A stretch of DNA of 64,000 nucleotides from an uncultured Ramlibacter sp. (GCF_936925435.1 NZ_CAKZHQ010000003.1:1-64000); one strand, 5' to 3'; shown: positions 27,831 through 37,391, counted from the stretch's first letter. Translations and numbers: made by a program. The notes: generated from the letters alone by a model not told the origin.

Positions 27831-29113
27831 ACGGCATCGCCATCACGCCACCGATGACGGCGCAGCGCGCCGGCGAGATCGCGCACACGCTGGACCTGCG
27901 CGCCCTGCCGCCCGACTTCTACGCAAACCCCTATCCGGTCTATGCCCATCTGCGCGCCACCGAGCCAGTCAAGCGCATGCCGGACGGTTCGTATCTGCTC
28001 ACCCGCTATGCCGACCTGGTGAGCGTGTACCGCGACGCCGAGAGCTTCAGCTCGGATAAAAGGGTGGAGTTCACACCAAAGTACGGGGAAGGCGCCCCGT
28101 TACTGGAGCACCACACGACCAGCCTGGTGTTCAACGACCCGCCGCTGCACACGCGGGTGCGCAAGCTGATCATGGGTGCGCTGACGCGGCGCGCCATCGC
28201 CGACATGGAGCCGGGCCTGGTCACGCTGGTGGACGGCCTGCTCGATGCGATCGAAGCCCAAGGCGGTGGCGACCTGGTCGAGGATTTCGCATCGGCGATT
28301 CCCGTGGAGATCATCGGCAACCTGCTGGGCGTTCCGCACGCAGACCGCACGCCCTTGCGCGCGTGGTCGCTGGCCATCCTGGGCGCGCTCGAACCCAGGC
28401 TCACGCCCGAACAGGAAGCGCTGGGCAATCGCAGCGTTAACGAGTTCAGCGCCTATCTCAAAACCTTGGTCGCTGAGCGCCGCAAGCGCCCCGGCGACCC
28501 GGAGCACGACGTGCTGACCAGGCTGATCCAAGGAGAGCAAGCAGGTGAAACGCTCAGCGAGTCCGAGCTCTTGCATAACTGCGTCTTCATCCTCAACGCC
28601 GGCCACGAGACCACCACCAACCTGATAGCCAACGCCCTGGTGGCGCTGCAGGAGTGGCCGCAGGAAAAGTCCGGATTGCTATCGAAATTGAAGCATCACA
28701 GGGAGGATCTCCGGGCTCTGGAGGCCGATTTGACCCTTGCAGTCGACGAGTTCCTGCGCTTCGAGTCGTCCAACCAGTTGGGCAACCGGCGCGCCCGGCG
28801 CGACTGCGAAGTCGGTGGCGTGGCGCTGCCGGCGGGCGCCCTGGTGACACTGTGCATAGGCGCGGCCAACCGCGACCCGGCGCAGTTCGACGACCCCGAC
28901 ACGCTGCGGCTGGACCGCGAGCCCAATCGCCATCTGGCCTTCGGCTTGGGCATCCACCAGTGCGCCGGCCTGAGCCTGGCGCGGCTGGAAGGCCGCATCG
29001 CCATCGGCCGCTTCCTGCAGCGTTTTCCCGGCTACCGGCTGACGGCCAACCCGACCCGTGGCGGTCGCGCACGTTTCAGAGGCTTCTTGCAGGCGCCGTT
29101 TGCGCTGGCCTAA
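27827..29113 (+). CDS. Cytochrome P450
   Basis: 428-residue soluble bacterial P450. The I-helix oxygen-activation motif AGHETT is at residues 258-263, the ExxR pair is Glu308/Arg311, and the heme-binding loop FGLGIHQC ends at Cys379. HHTTSLVFNDPPLHTRVRK (B-C region) resembles the CYP families that act on terpenes, fatty acids or aromatics. The start is GTG at 27827, overlapping the stop of the hydrolase gene; ATG at 27854 is an alternative. Residues about 284-300 lie in a dispersed-repeat patch, which makes the J-helix region longer than usual. No ferredoxin partner is adjacent. Confidence 0.93.
   Translation: MNGIAITPPMTAQRAGEIAHTLDLRALPPDFYANPYPVYAHLRATEPVKRMPDGSYLLTRYADLVSVYRDAESFSSDKRVEFTPKYGEGAPLLEHHTTSLVFNDPPLHTRVRKLIMGALTRRAIADMEPGLVTLVDGLLDAIEAQGGGDLVEDFASAIPVEIIGNLLGVPHADRTPLRAWSLAILGALEPRLTPEQEALGNRSVNEFSAYLKTLVAERRKRPGDPEHDVLTRLIQGEQAGETLSESELLHNCVFILNAGHETTTNLIANALVALQEWPQEKSGLLSKLKHHREDLRALEADLTLAVDEFLRFESSNQLGNRRARRDCEVGGVALPAGALVTLCIGAANRDPAQFDDPDTLRLDREPNRHLAFGLGIHQCAGLSLARLEGRIAIGRFLQRFPGYRLTANPTRGGRARFRGFLQAPFALA
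28678..28733 (+). repeat. Dispersed 17-nt arm plus hairpin repeat, copy 3 (inside P450 gene)
   Basis: The arm GCTATCGAAATTGAAGC (28678-28694) is followed by CTCC-GGGCTCT-GGAG (hairpin) and GGCCGATTTGACC. It is in frame and encodes about residues 284-302 with codons rare for this genome (CTA, TTG, AAA). One arm base differs from the inverted-repeat ideal. Confidence 0.5.
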
Positions 29114-29137
29114 ACTGGCGCAAACAGGAGACAAACC

Positions 29138-29482
29138 ATGGACAGCACAGCCCATCCCGCATCCGCCGGCGCGGTCGACCCACGCAGCTTTGCCAGCTTC
29201 GCGCAGTTCTATCCCTTCTATCTCACCGAGCACAGCAACCGGACCTGCCGCCGCCTGCACTTCGCCGGCTCCACCCTGTCGCTGGTCTGCCTGGCCCGGC
29301 TGCTGACCACCGGCAATGCCTGGTGGCTGCTGGCCGGCCTGCTGTGCGGCTATGGCTTCGCCTGGATCGGCCACTTCGGCTTCGAGAAGAACAAGCCGGC
29401 CAGCTTCAAGCGGCCGCTCTACAGCTTCATGGGCGACTGGACCATGTACAAGGACATCTGGACCGGCAAGGTCAGGATGTAG
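29138..29482 (+). CDS. Mpo1-like (DUF962) membrane protein
   Basis: 114-residue protein of the DUF962 family, related to yeast Mpo1, an Fe(II) dioxygenase that alpha-oxidises 2-hydroxy fatty acids. Conserved acidic and His residues lie at EH (31-32), His41 (RRLHFAG), His79 and Glu83 (WIGHFGFEKN). Two hydrophobic stretches (about 43-58 and 60-78) suggest membrane attachment. The ATG at 29138 has AGGAG. It follows the P450 by 24 bases and its last 11 bases overlap the convergent ligase gene. Confidence 0.87.
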   Translation: MDSTAHPASAGAVDPRSFASFAQFYPFYLTEHSNRTCRRLHFAGSTLSLVCLARLLTTGNAWWLLAGLLCGYGFAWIGHFGFEKNKPASFKRPLYSFMGDWTMYKDIWTGKVRM

Positions 29483-30911
29483 CGAACAGCCGCAGCAGGG
29501 CCAGCCGGTCGACCTTGCCGCTGGCCAGCTGCGGCAGGGCGTCGACAAAGAGCACTCGGGCGCCAGTGCCCAGTTGCAGTGACTGCTCCAGCAGGCGCAG
29601 CTGCGGCGCCTGCTCGGTGCCCGGCTCCTGCGCCAGGGCGATGCCCACGGTGACAGCGCCGCCGTCCAGGCGCACGGCCAGCACCGCGCAATCGCGCAGC
29701 GCCAGCAGGCCGCGGATCTGCTCCTCCAGCCGCACTGCCGGCAGCTTGATGCCACCCAGGTTGACCAGGTCGTCGTGGCGGCCGGCCAGTTGCAGCAGGC
29801 GCGGGCCCACCAGGGCGCCCCAGTCGCCGCTGTGGAACCAGCCGTCGCGCAAAGCCGTGTCGCCCTGCGTCGCCGCCCCCACATAGCCGTCGGCCATGGC
29901 CGGCGTGCGCAGCACGATGCGGCCGGTCTGGCCGGCCGGCAGCTGCGCGCCAGCCTCGTCGACGATGCGCACGTCCACCCCCGCGCTGAGCACGCCGCGG
30001 CCCTGCGCATCGAGGTCGTAGCAGATGCCGCCGGTCTCGTTGGCGCCGTAGCGGCTGATCAGCGGGCCGCCGAAGACCTGCAGGGCGCGTTCGCGCAGCT
30101 GCGGCGAGACAAAGCCGCCCACGGTGCCGACGAAGACTTTGCGGCGCGCCTGGAATTGCGGCGGCAACTGCGCCAACAGGCGCTCCAGGTGCAGCGGCAG
30201 TGCCCAGATGTGGCTGGGGTCCAGCGCCGGCAACGCGCTGCCCGACACAGCCAGCAGCGTGCCGCCGCGGCGCAGGCAGGCGCAGCTGTGGCTGAAGGCG
30301 GTGTTGATCACCAGCGGCCCGGCCAGCATCAGGCGCGTGTCGCGGCCGTAGCCCGAGTTCTCGGCGCCGCTGTCGATCCAGTGCTCCATGGCCTGGCGCG
30401 AGACCTGCATGAACTTGGACAGGCCCGATGAGCCCGAGGTGCGGATCAGGCGCTGCGGTTCGTGCGGCTCCAGCACGGCGCGCGCAGCCTGCATGGCAAT
30501 TGCGGTGGGCGCGGCCAGCGCCTGCTCGATGAAGGCCGTGTCCGCCAGCTGGAAGCGCGCCGCCACCGGCACCTGCTGCGGCGCCTCCGACAGCACCCAG
30601 TCCACCAGGCCAAACAGCGCGGGCGCATCGGCGTCATCGCGAGCGCTGAACAGGGCCGAGACCGCGCCGATGTTCTCGCAGGCCAGCAGCCCCAGCAGTT
30701 GCAGGTAAAAGCCCGGCTGCGACAGCGCCACCCGCTGGCCGCGCTGCACGCCCAGCGCCTGCAGGCAGCGGCCCAGGCCGTCGATGCCGCGCAGCAGGCT
30801 GGCGTAGGTCCAGGCCTGGCGGTCCTGGACCACGGCGATGCGGTCCGGCTCGCGCATCGCCACCGCCTCGATCCATTCGAAGCTGGTGGGCGGCGGCCGC
30901 CCCATGGCCAT
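29472..30911 (-). CDS. Adenylate-forming enzyme (acyl-CoA synthetase/AMP-ligase family)
   Basis: 479-residue single adenylation-domain protein. The phosphate loop is RTSGSSGLSKFM (about residue 156), the adenine-binding core GANETGG, the hinge region SGDWGALVGPRLLQLAGRHDDLVNLGG, and the catalytic lysine is in LASGKVDRLALL at the C-terminus. It is slightly shorter than most acyl-CoA synthetases and has no carrier domain, so it could be a fatty-acid or aryl-acid CoA ligase. The ATG at 30911 directly follows the YihY stop; an ATG two codons later is possible. It converges on the Mpo1-like gene with an 11-base overlap. Confidence 0.88.
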   Translation of the reverse strand: MAMGRPPPTSFEWIEAVAMREPDRIAVVQDRQAWTYASLLRGIDGLGRCLQALGVQRGQRVALSQPGFYLQLLGLLACENIGAVSALFSARDDADAPALFGLVDWVLSEAPQQVPVAARFQLADTAFIEQALAAPTAIAMQAARAVLEPHEPQRLIRTSGSSGLSKFMQVSRQAMEHWIDSGAENSGYGRDTRLMLAGPLVINTAFSHSCACLRRGGTLLAVSGSALPALDPSHIWALPLHLERLLAQLPPQFQARRKVFVGTVGGFVSPQLRERALQVFGGPLISRYGANETGGICYDLDAQGRGVLSAGVDVRIVDEAGAQLPAGQTGRIVLRTPAMADGYVGAATQGDTALRDGWFHSGDWGALVGPRLLQLAGRHDDLVNLGGIKLPAVRLEEQIRGLLALRDCAVLAVRLDGGAVTVGIALAQEPGTEQAPQLRLLEQSLQLGTGARVLFVDALPQLASGKVDRLALLRLFATS

Positions 30912-32114
30912 CTACAACACGTCTTTCAGGTAGACCGTGGACAGGCCGCCGCTGCGCCACAGCCCCGCGGTCGACTCCGATTGCGGCAGCAGCAGATGCC
31001 GCATCAGCGGCTCCAGCGCCGTGGCCTGCGGATCGGCCAGCAGCAGGTAGCGGGTAGCGTCCTCGTCATCGACCTCGTTGACGCGGCCGATCCAGTCCAG
31101 GGCCACCAGGGTCTCGAGCACCGGCTCGAGCTGCAGCGCGTCGACCTGCAGGGCCTGGCCCAGCGCCGCCGCACTGAGCCCACGCTGCGCCGTCGGCCGG
31201 CTGCGCCCGAGCGCCTGCAACACCTCCAGGGCCAGCTGGAACTGCCAGCCGTGGCCGCCGCCGCGCCGCGCCACCCCGGCCATCAGGCTGGGCAGGTAGG
31301 CCGCGACCACCGCGCCCGCCAGCACGACGACCCAGGCCACGTAGATCCAGACCAGCAGGATGGGAAAGGTGGCAAAGGCGCCGTAGACCGCCGAATAGGT
31401 GGGCACCATGCCGATGTAGGCCGCCAACAGGCGCTTGGCCAGCTCGATGCCGGCGGCGGCGAACAGGCCGCCGGCCCAGGCGTGCGAACGCCGCACCGGC
31501 GTGTTGGGCACGTAGCGGTACAGCGCCGCCAGGCCGGCGGCCAGCAGCACGTACTCCAGCAGGTCCAGCACGAAGCGCAGGCTGCCCGGCATGGCCCCGA
31601 CCAGGCCGCGCGAGGCCGACAGCACATAGGAGCTCAGGCTGATGGACGCGGCCAGGAGCAGCGGGCCCAGGGTCATCACCGCCCAGTAAATGAGGACCCG
31701 GCGTCCCAGCGAGCGCGGCCGCCGCACCCGCCAGATGCCGTTGAGCGTGCGGTCGATGGTCAGCACCAGGGCCAGGGCGGTGAAAAACAGCGCCGCCAGG
31801 CCGGCCACGCCCAGCCGGCTGGCCTTGCCGGCGAACTGCGTGAGGTAGCCCAGCACCTGGCGTGCGATGGCCTCGGGGATCAGGCTTTGCACCAGCCAGT
31901 TCTGCAGCGCCACCTGCAGCTTGCCGAACATGGGAAAGGCGGTGAACACCGCCAGCACCACGGTGAAGAAAGGCACCAGGGCGATGGTGGTGGTGAAAGT
32001 CAGGCTGCTGGCCGTCAGGCCCAGCCTGTCCTCGCGGAAACGCTCGCCCAGCGTCAGCGCAGTGGACTTCCACGGAAAGTGCGACAGGTCGTTGAGCAGT
32101 TCACGGGCGTCCAT
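30912..32114 (-). CDS. YihY/virulence factor BrkB family membrane protein
   Basis: 400-residue inner-membrane protein. The N-terminus MDARELLNDLSHFPWKSTALTLGERFREDRLGLTASSLTF is typical of the BrkB/YihY family, with six predicted helices between about residues 30 and 290. A soluble C-terminal tail of about 100 residues follows, resembling a winged-helix. Older databases call this RNase BN, which is a misassignment. Function is unsettled. I prefer the ATG at 32114; one at 32138 is possible. It is divergent from the DUF2069 gene. Confidence 0.9.
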   Translation of the reverse strand: MDARELLNDLSHFPWKSTALTLGERFREDRLGLTASSLTFTTTIALVPFFTVVLAVFTAFPMFGKLQVALQNWLVQSLIPEAIARQVLGYLTQFAGKASRLGVAGLAALFFTALALVLTIDRTLNGIWRVRRPRSLGRRVLIYWAVMTLGPLLLAASISLSSYVLSASRGLVGAMPGSLRFVLDLLEYVLLAAGLAALYRYVPNTPVRRSHAWAGGLFAAAGIELAKRLLAAYIGMVPTYSAVYGAFATFPILLVWIYVAWVVVLAGAVVAAYLPSLMAGVARRGGGHGWQFQLALEVLQALGRSRPTAQRGLSAAALGQALQVDALQLEPVLETLVALDWIGRVNEVDDEDATRYLLLADPQATALEPLMRHLLLPQSESTAGLWRSGGLSTVYLKDVL

Positions 32115-32136
32115 CGCCGCTATGATGCCATCGCCC

Positions 32137-32532
32137 ATGGACACCACCCCCGCCTCACCGCCCGCCGCCCTCCCCCCCGATCCCGCCGTCGCCCTGACCC
32201 GCACCCTGGCCGTGGCCAGCCTGCTGGGACTGATCGTTCTGGGCCTGGCCTGGGAGCTGTGGCTGGCGCCGCTGCGCCCGGGCGGCACCTGGCTGGCCAT
32301 CAAGGTCCTGCCGCTGTGCATCCCGCTGGCCGGCATCCTGCGCCACCGCATGTACACCTACCGCTGGGTCAGCCTGCTGGTCTGGCTGTATTTCACCGAA
32401 GGCGTGGTGCGCGCCTGGGGCGACCGGCCGCCGGGCAACTGGCTGGCGATGCTCGAGGTCGTGCTGTGCCTGGTGTTGTTCGCGGCCTGCGCCCTGCATG
32501 TGCGCCGCCGCCTGCGAAAATCGGCGCCATGA
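32137..32532 (+). CDS. DUF2069 membrane protein
   Basis: 131-residue protein with about four hydrophobic helices in the layout of the DUF2069 family: LAVASLLGLIVLGLAWELW, then AIKVLPLCIPLAGILRHRMYTYRWVSLL and MLEVVLCLVLFAACALHV. The motif RMYTYRWVSLLVWLYFTEG is the conserved core. Function is unknown. The stop overlaps the ATG of the FAD-linked oxidase in an ATGA, so the two are translationally coupled. The upstream ATG at about 32125 is an alternative start. Confidence 0.85.
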   Translation: MDTTPASPPAALPPDPAVALTRTLAVASLLGLIVLGLAWELWLAPLRPGGTWLAIKVLPLCIPLAGILRHRMYTYRWVSLLVWLYFTEGVVRAWGDRPPGNWLAMLEVVLCLVLFAACALHVRRRLRKSAP

Positions 32533-33947
32533 GCTCCCTGATCGACCAGTTGCGCCGCATCGCCGGCGCGGCCAACGTGCTGCACGAAGGCGACCTGGAC
32601 GCCTACGAAACCGACTGGCGCAAGCGCGCGCGCGGCAAGGCCCTGGCCGTGGTGCGGCCAGGCTCCACCGGCGAGGTGGCCGCCGTGGTCAAGGCCTGCG
32701 CCGCCGCCGGCGTGTCCATCGTGCCGCAGGGCGGCAACACCGGCCTGGTGGTGGGCTCCACACCCGACAGCTCGGGCACCCAGGTGGTTCTGAACCTGGC
32801 GCGCATGAACGCCGTGCGCGCCGTCGATGCCGACAACCTGACCATGACGGTGGAGGCCGGCTGCGTGCTGCAGATGGTGCAGGACGCCGCCCAGGTGGCC
32901 GGCTTCCTGTTTCCCCTGAGCCTGGCGGCCGAGGGCAGCTGCACCATCGGCGGCAACCTGGCGACCAATGCCGGTGGCACCCAGGTCGTGCGCTACGGCA
33001 ATGCGCGCGAACTGTGCCTGGGCCTGGAAGTGGTCACCGCCGCCGGCGAGGTCTGGGACGGCCTGTCGGGCCTGCGCAAGGACAACACCGGCTACGACCT
33101 GCGCGACCTGTTCATCGGCAGCGAGGGCACGCTGGGCATCATCACCGCCGCCACGCTGCGCCTGCACCCCCTGCCCGCGGCCACCCTGACGGCCTGGGCT
33201 GCCCTGCCCTCGCTGGAGGACGCGCAGGCCCTGCTGGGGCTGGCCCACCGCCAGCTGGGCGCCAGCCTGACCGGCTTCGAGGTGATGGGGCAGTTCGCCC
33301 TGAGCCTGGTGGTGCGCCACTTCAGCCAGCTGCGCGTGCCGCTGTACGAGGACTCGCCTTACTGCGTGCTGCTGGAAACCTCCGACAGCGAGTCCGAGGA
33401 GCATGCCCGCACGCGCCTGGAGCGCCTGCTGGAACAGGCGCTGGAAGACGGCTGTGTCACCGACGCGGTGCTCGCCGGGAACCTGTCGCAGGCGCGCCAG
33501 CTCTGGCATGTGCGCGAGAGCATCCCGCTGGCCCAGGCCGAAGAAGGCCTGAACATCAAGCACGACATCTCCATCCCGGTCTCGCGCATCCCCGAGTTCT
33601 GCCTGGAAACCGACGCCTTGCTGCGGCGCGAAATTCCCGGCGTGCGCCTGGTCAACTTCGGCCACCTGGGCGACGGCAACCTGCATTACAACGTGCAGGC
33701 GCCCGAGGGCGGCGACAACCAGGCCTTTCTGCGCGACTGGGAGGACAGGGTCAACACCCTGGTCTACGACTCGGTCCAGGCTTTCGGCGGCTCGATCTCG
33801 GCCGAGCACGGCGTGGGCAGCCTCAAGCTGGACAAGCTGCCGCACTACAAGTCGCCGGTGGCGCTGGACATGATGCGCGCCATCAAGAAGGCCCTGGATC
33901 CTGCCAACACCCTCAATCCGGGCCGCGTGGTCCGGCCATTTGCATAA
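32529..33947 (+). CDS. FAD-linked oxidase, D-2-hydroxyacid dehydrogenase type (GlcD/D2HGDH-like)
   Basis: 472-residue flavoprotein. The N-terminal PCMH FAD domain shows [14 protein letters not shown]-like [16 protein letters not shown] and [21 protein letters not shown]. The C-terminal FAD-oxidase domain ends with the metal-site string [14 protein letters not shown] and [14 protein letters not shown]. These are hallmarks of D-lactate, glycolate and D-2-hydroxyglutarate dehydrogenases. In betaproteobacteria this gene usually lies near thyA and is often annotated as D-2-hydroxyglutarate dehydrogenase, which recycles the side product of SerA. Start ATG at 32529 overlaps DUF2069. Confidence 0.93.
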   Translation: MSSLIDQLRRIAGAANVLHEGDLDAYETDWRKRARGKALAVVRPGSTGEVAAVVKACAAAGVSIVPQGGNTGLVVGSTPDSSGTQVVLNLARMNAVRAVDADNLTMTVEAGCVLQMVQDAAQVAGFLFPLSLAAEGSCTIGGNLATNAGGTQVVRYGNARELCLGLEVVTAAGEVWDGLSGLRKDNTGYDLRDLFIGSEGTLGIITAATLRLHPLPAATLTAWAALPSLEDAQALLGLAHRQLGASLTGFEVMGQFALSLVVRHFSQLRVPLYEDSPYCVLLETSDSESEEHARTRLERLLEQALEDGCVTDAVLAGNLSQARQLWHVRESIPLAQAEEGLNIKHDISIPVSRIPEFCLETDALLRREIPGVRLVNFGHLGDGNLHYNVQAPEGGDNQAFLRDWEDRVNTLVYDSVQAFGGSISAEHGVGSLKLDKLPHYKSPVALDMMRAIKKALDPANTLNPGRVVRPFA

Positions 33948-33954
33948 TTGCGCC

Positions 33955-34764
33955 ATGACCCGCCCCGTCCGCTCCCAGTACGAAGACTTCATGCGCCATG
34001 TGGACACGCATGGCACGCCCAAGACCGACCGCACCGGCACCGGCACCAAGAGCGTCTTTGGCCACCAGATGCGCTTCGACCTGGCCGAAGGCTTTCCCCT
34101 GGTGACCACCAAAAAGGTCCATCTCAAGTCCATCATCCACGAGCTGCTGTGGTTCCTGGAAGGCTCGAGCGACAACAACAAGCTGCGCGAGCGCGGCGTC
34201 ACCATCTGGGACGAGTGGGCACGCGAGGACGGCGACCTGGGCCCGGTCTACGGCGTGCAGTGGCGCAGCTGGCCCACGCCGGACGGCGGCACCATCGACC
34301 AGATCGCCCAGGCCGTCCACACCATCAAGACCAACCCGGACTCGCGCCGCATCATCGTCAGCGCCTGGAACGTGGCCGACATCCCGAAGATGGCGCTGGC
34401 GCCCTGCCATGCCTTCTTCCAGTTCTATGTCGCTGATGGAAAGCTGTCCTGCCAGCTCTACCAGCGCAGCGCCGACATCTTCCTGGGCGTGCCCTTCAAC
34501 ATTGCCAGCTACGCCCTGCTCACGCACATGGTGGCCCAGCAATGCGACCTGCAGGTGGGCGACTTCCTCTGGACCGGCGGCGACTGCCACATCTACAGCA
34601 ACCACCACGAGCAGGTGGCGTTGCAGCTGTCGCGTGCGCCCTACGCCTACCCGGTGCTCCACATCAAGCGCAAGCCGGCATCCATCTTCGACTACCAGTA
34701 CGAGGACTTCGAGGTGCTGGAGTACCAGTGCCACGGCGCGATCAAGGCGCCCGTGGCTGTCTAG
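33955..34764 (+). CDS. thyA: Thymidylate synthase
   Basis: 269-residue ThyA. It methylates dUMP to dTMP using methylene-tetrahydrofolate, yielding dihydrofolate. The nucleophile Cys lies in [12 protein letters not shown], with the dUMP phosphate-binding [20 protein letters not shown] following. The N-terminal [18 protein letters not shown] is conserved. The ATG at 33955 is used rather than one five codons upstream. The stop is one base from the folA start, so dihydrofolate made here is reduced by the neighbour. Confidence 0.98.
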   Translation: MTRPVRSQYEDFMRHVDTHGTPKTDRTGTGTKSVFGHQMRFDLAEGFPLVTTKKVHLKSIIHELLWFLEGSSDNNKLRERGVTIWDEWAREDGDLGPVYGVQWRSWPTPDGGTIDQIAQAVHTIKTNPDSRRIIVSAWNVADIPKMALAPCHAFFQFYVADGKLSCQLYQRSADIFLGVPFNIASYALLTHMVAQQCDLQVGDFLWTGGDCHIYSNHHEQVALQLSRAPYAYPVLHIKRKPASIFDYQYEDFEVLEYQCHGAIKAPVAV

Positions 34765-34765
34765 C

Positions 34766-35263
34766 ATGAAGCTGGGCATCATCTACGCGCGCTCGCGCAA
34801 CGGCGTGATCGGCAAGGACAACGCCATGCCCTGGCGGCTGCCGGAGGACCTGGCCCACTTCAAGACCGTCACCATGGGCGCGCCCGTCCTCATGGGCCGC
34901 AAGACCTGGGATTCGCTGCCGCCGAAGTTTCGCCCGCTGCCGGGCCGCCGCAACATCGTCATCACGCGCCAGAGCGACTGGCTGGCCGCAGGCGCCGAGC
35001 GCGCCGGCTCGCTCGAAGAGGCGCTGGCGCTGTGCGCAGGCCAGGCCCAGACCTGGGTCATCGGCGGCGCCCAGATCTACCGTCAGGCCCTGGCGCTGGC
35101 CGACCGTGCCGAGGTCACCTTCATCGACGCCGACTACGAAGGCGATGCCTTCGCGCCCGAGCTCGATGCGCGCTGGCAGGAAGTGGCGCGCAGCGAACAC
35201 ACGGCGGCCAGCGGCCTGCCCTACAGCTTCGTCACCTACAACAACACACAACGGGGAGACTGA
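34766..35263 (+). CDS. folA: Dihydrofolate reductase
   Basis: 165-residue DHFR regenerating tetrahydrofolate with NADPH. The N-terminus IIYARSRNGVIGKDNAMPW has the folate-site loop, the catalytic acid is the Asp in RLPEDLAHFK, and GRKTWDSLP and WVIGGAQIYRQAL carry the NADPH contacts. Coupled to thyA (one base between) and followed by DUF4337 with one base between, so it is the middle gene of a likely three-gene unit. Confidence 0.98.
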   Translation: MKLGIIYARSRNGVIGKDNAMPWRLPEDLAHFKTVTMGAPVLMGRKTWDSLPPKFRPLPGRRNIVITRQSDWLAAGAERAGSLEEALALCAGQAQTWVIGGAQIYRQALALADRAEVTFIDADYEGDAFAPELDARWQEVARSEHTAASGLPYSFVTYNNTQRGD

Positions 35264-35264
35264 C

Positions 35265-35873
35265 ATGTCAGCAGGCGGATTCCACGTGCACGGCCCGCAC
35301 GACCACGAACTCGAACATGCGCGCGAGCATGCGGCGCACGGCGGCGACAAGGGCCATGGTATCGGCGGCGGCAGCCTGACCAGCCAGGTCGCCATGTTCA
35401 CCGCGGTGATCGCCACCGTCGGCGCCATCTTCTCCTACATGGGCGGCGCGACCCAGGCCAATGCCGGGCTGTACAAGAACAACGCCGCCATCAAGAAGAC
35501 CGAAGCTTCCAACCAGTGGAATTACTTCCAGTCCAAGAGCACCAAGCAATCGCTGGCCGAGGTCTCGCGCGACCTGTCGCCGGAAGCAGGCAAGGCCGTC
35601 TACCAGGCCAAGATGGAGCGCTACGAGAAGGAAAAGAAAGAGATCGAGGCCGAGGCGCGCAAGCTGGAGGCCACCTCAGCGGACTGGGACAAGCGAAGCG
35701 ACGAGCAGATGCACCAGCACCACCGCTGGGCCCAGGCCACCACGGCGCTGCAGGTCACGATCGCGCTGGCGGCGATCGCCCTGTTGACGAAAAAGCGCTG
35801 GCTGGAATGGGGCATGGCCGGCATGGGCCTGCTGGGCCTGGGCATCGGCGTGCTCGCAATGCTCCGTATTTGA
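35265..35873 (+). CDS. DUF4337 membrane protein
   Basis: 202-residue protein of the DUF4337 family. A His-rich N-terminus (HVHGPHDHELEHAREHAAHGG) is followed by one membrane helix (about residues 41-58), a charged coiled-coil (about 95-145, EKEKKEIEAEARKLEATS) and two further helices at the C-terminus. The function is unknown, and the His cluster could bind metal. It starts one base after folA. Its TGA stop lies inside a dispersed-repeat arm (35871-35873). Confidence 0.88.
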   Translation: MSAGGFHVHGPHDHELEHAREHAAHGGDKGHGIGGGSLTSQVAMFTAVIATVGAIFSYMGGATQANAGLYKNNAAIKKTEASNQWNYFQSKSTKQSLAEVSRDLSPEAGKAVYQAKMERYEKEKKEIEAEARKLEATSADWDKRSDEQMHQHHRWAQATTALQVTIALAAIALLTKKRWLEWGMAGMGLLGLGIGVLAMLRI

Positions 35874-35914
35874 TAGCAGCCCAGGCCCATTGGGAGGGGG
35901 TTACAGGCCTTTTT
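35861..35914 (+). repeat. Dispersed 17-nt arm plus hairpin repeat, copy 4 (end of DUF4337 gene)
   Basis: The arm GCTCCGTATTTGATAGC (35861-35877) contains the DUF4337 stop codon. It is followed by AGGCCCATTGGGAGGGGG and AGGCCTTTTT, so it probably works as the terminator of the thyA-folA-DUF4337 unit. Confidence 0.6.
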
Positions 35915-35951
35915 CCCTGAAAGCGCGGCGGCGCCGCGCCCCCAGATGTCC

Positions 35952-37385
35952 TCAGGGCTGGCTGGCCTGCTGCTGCGACGGCGGGACAGACGCAATGGCC
36001 GGCTCGGCACTGAAGCCACCGCCCAGCGCCAGCAGCAGGTTGACGCGCTGCACGCGCCGTTCGGCCTGCACCCGCAGCATGGTGGAGCGCACCGAGTAGA
36101 CGGCCAGCTGCTGCTGCGTCACCGTGCGCAGGTCGGTGGAGCCGACCCGGTAGCGCACGTTCTGCAGGTCCAGCACGCGTTGTGAGTCCCGGGTCTGGGC
36201 CTCGATGATGGGCTCGCGCTGCCGCAGCGTGGCCTCTTCGGACAGCGCCGTCTCAACCTCGCTGAACGCCCGCAGCGCGGTCTGCGCCCAGACCGCGGTG
36301 GCCTGCTTTTGCTCGGCCGCGCGCGCTTCGGCCTGGGCCTTGAGCGCGCCGGCGTTGAACAACGGCGCCAGCAGGCTCAGACCCACGCTGCCCAGCGGGT
36401 CAGGCCTTTCCTGCATCACGAACATGTCGCTGCTGATGGAGGAAATACCCGCCGTCAAGGTCAGGCGCGGCAGGCGCGCCACCTGGGCCTCGCCGGCGCG
36501 GTTGAAGGCAGCGGCCACGCGCCTGTGGGCGGCCACGATGTCGGGCCGGCGCTCCAGCAGCTCCGAGGGCACGCCCGCCGCCACCGCGAAGTCCACGCGC
36601 GGCCAGGCCTCGGTGGTCTGCAACTCCGCAGCCGGGTAGCGGCCCAGCAGCAGCTCCAGCGAACGCACGGCTTTGGTGTAGGACAGGTCGAGCTGCCGCT
36701 CGGCGTCGGCAAAGGTCTGGCGGTTCACCTGGGCCTGGGCCACATCCACATCGCTGCCCACGCCCACGCGCTGGCGCTGGCCGGCCAGCTGCACGGACTG
36801 CTCGCTGGAGCCGAGCATCTGGCGCGCCAGTTGGCGTTGCAGCGCGGCTTCCGTGGCCAAAAACCAGGATTTGGCGACCAGCGCGGCGATCGACTGCCGG
36901 GCCGCCGCAAAGTCGGCCTCGGTCGATGCGTACTGGTCCTCCGCCGAGCGCCTGGCATAGCGGACACGGCCCCACAGGTCCAGCTCCCAGGAGGCGGAGA
37001 CCACCCAGCCATTGAGGCCGGAGCCGTCGCCGCCCATCTTGCCGCCAAAGCGCCCCAGCAGGTCGACCGCCGGCAGGGCCTGGGCGCCGGCGATGCGCAC
37101 GCCCGCGGCGGCCTGTTCCACCCGCGCAGCAGATGCGCGCAGGTCGTTGTTGTAGCTCAGCGCTTCGGCCACCAGACGCGTCAGCACCGGGTCGGCAAAG
37201 ACGGCGATCCAGTCGTTCTGCACGCTGCCCGTCACCGCGCCGGCGCGCCATTGCGCCGGCGGCTGGGCGTTGGCCAGCGCCTCCTTGGCCAGCTCGGCCT
37301 GGTCGGGCGGACGCTTGGTCGCGCAGCCGGCTCCCAGGCCAGCGACGGCGACCAGCCACCAGAATCGCTTGGAAGACAAGGTCAT
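35952..37385 (-). CDS. RND-type outer membrane lipoprotein (NodT/TolC-like efflux factor)
   Basis: 477-residue outer-membrane factor. The signal peptide ends in the lipobox LGAGC, so the mature protein should carry a lipid on Cys21. Two OEP repeats follow, each with the coiled-coil and beta-strand pattern of TolC-like tubes: SVSLSLLAPLFNAGALKAQAEAR and YRVGSTDLRTVTQQQLAVYSV are typical. It forms the exit duct for the HlyD-type export pump encoded just upstream (six bases apart). No RND or MFS pump gene is in the window, which is odd for an efflux system. Confidence 0.92.
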   Translation of the reverse strand: MTLSSKRFWWLVAVAGLGAGCATKRPPDQAELAKEALANAQPPAQWRAGAVTGSVQNDWIAVFADPVLTRLVAEALSYNNDLRASAARVEQAAAGVRIAGAQALPAVDLLGRFGGKMGGDGSGLNGWVVSASWELDLWGRVRYARRSAEDQYASTEADFAAARQSIAALVAKSWFLATEAALQRQLARQMLGSSEQSVQLAGQRQRVGVGSDVDVAQAQVNRQTFADAERQLDLSYTKAVRSLELLLGRYPAAELQTTEAWPRVDFAVAAGVPSELLERRPDIVAAHRRVAAAFNRAGEAQVARLPRLTLTAGISSISSDMFVMQERPDPLGSVGLSLLAPLFNAGALKAQAEARAAEQKQATAVWAQTALRAFSEVETALSEEATLRQREPIIEAQTRDSQRVLDLQNVRYRVGSTDLRTVTQQQLAVYSVRSTMLRVQAERRVQRVNLLLALGGGFSAEPAIASVPPSQQQASQP

Positions 37386-37391
37386 GGCCGC

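Noticed and set aside
30462-32500. Long plus-strand open frame leading into the FAD-linked oxidase
   Set aside because: The first part is the shadow of the ligase and YihY genes; the real oxidase begins at 32529, where the family sequence starts and overlaps DUF2069.
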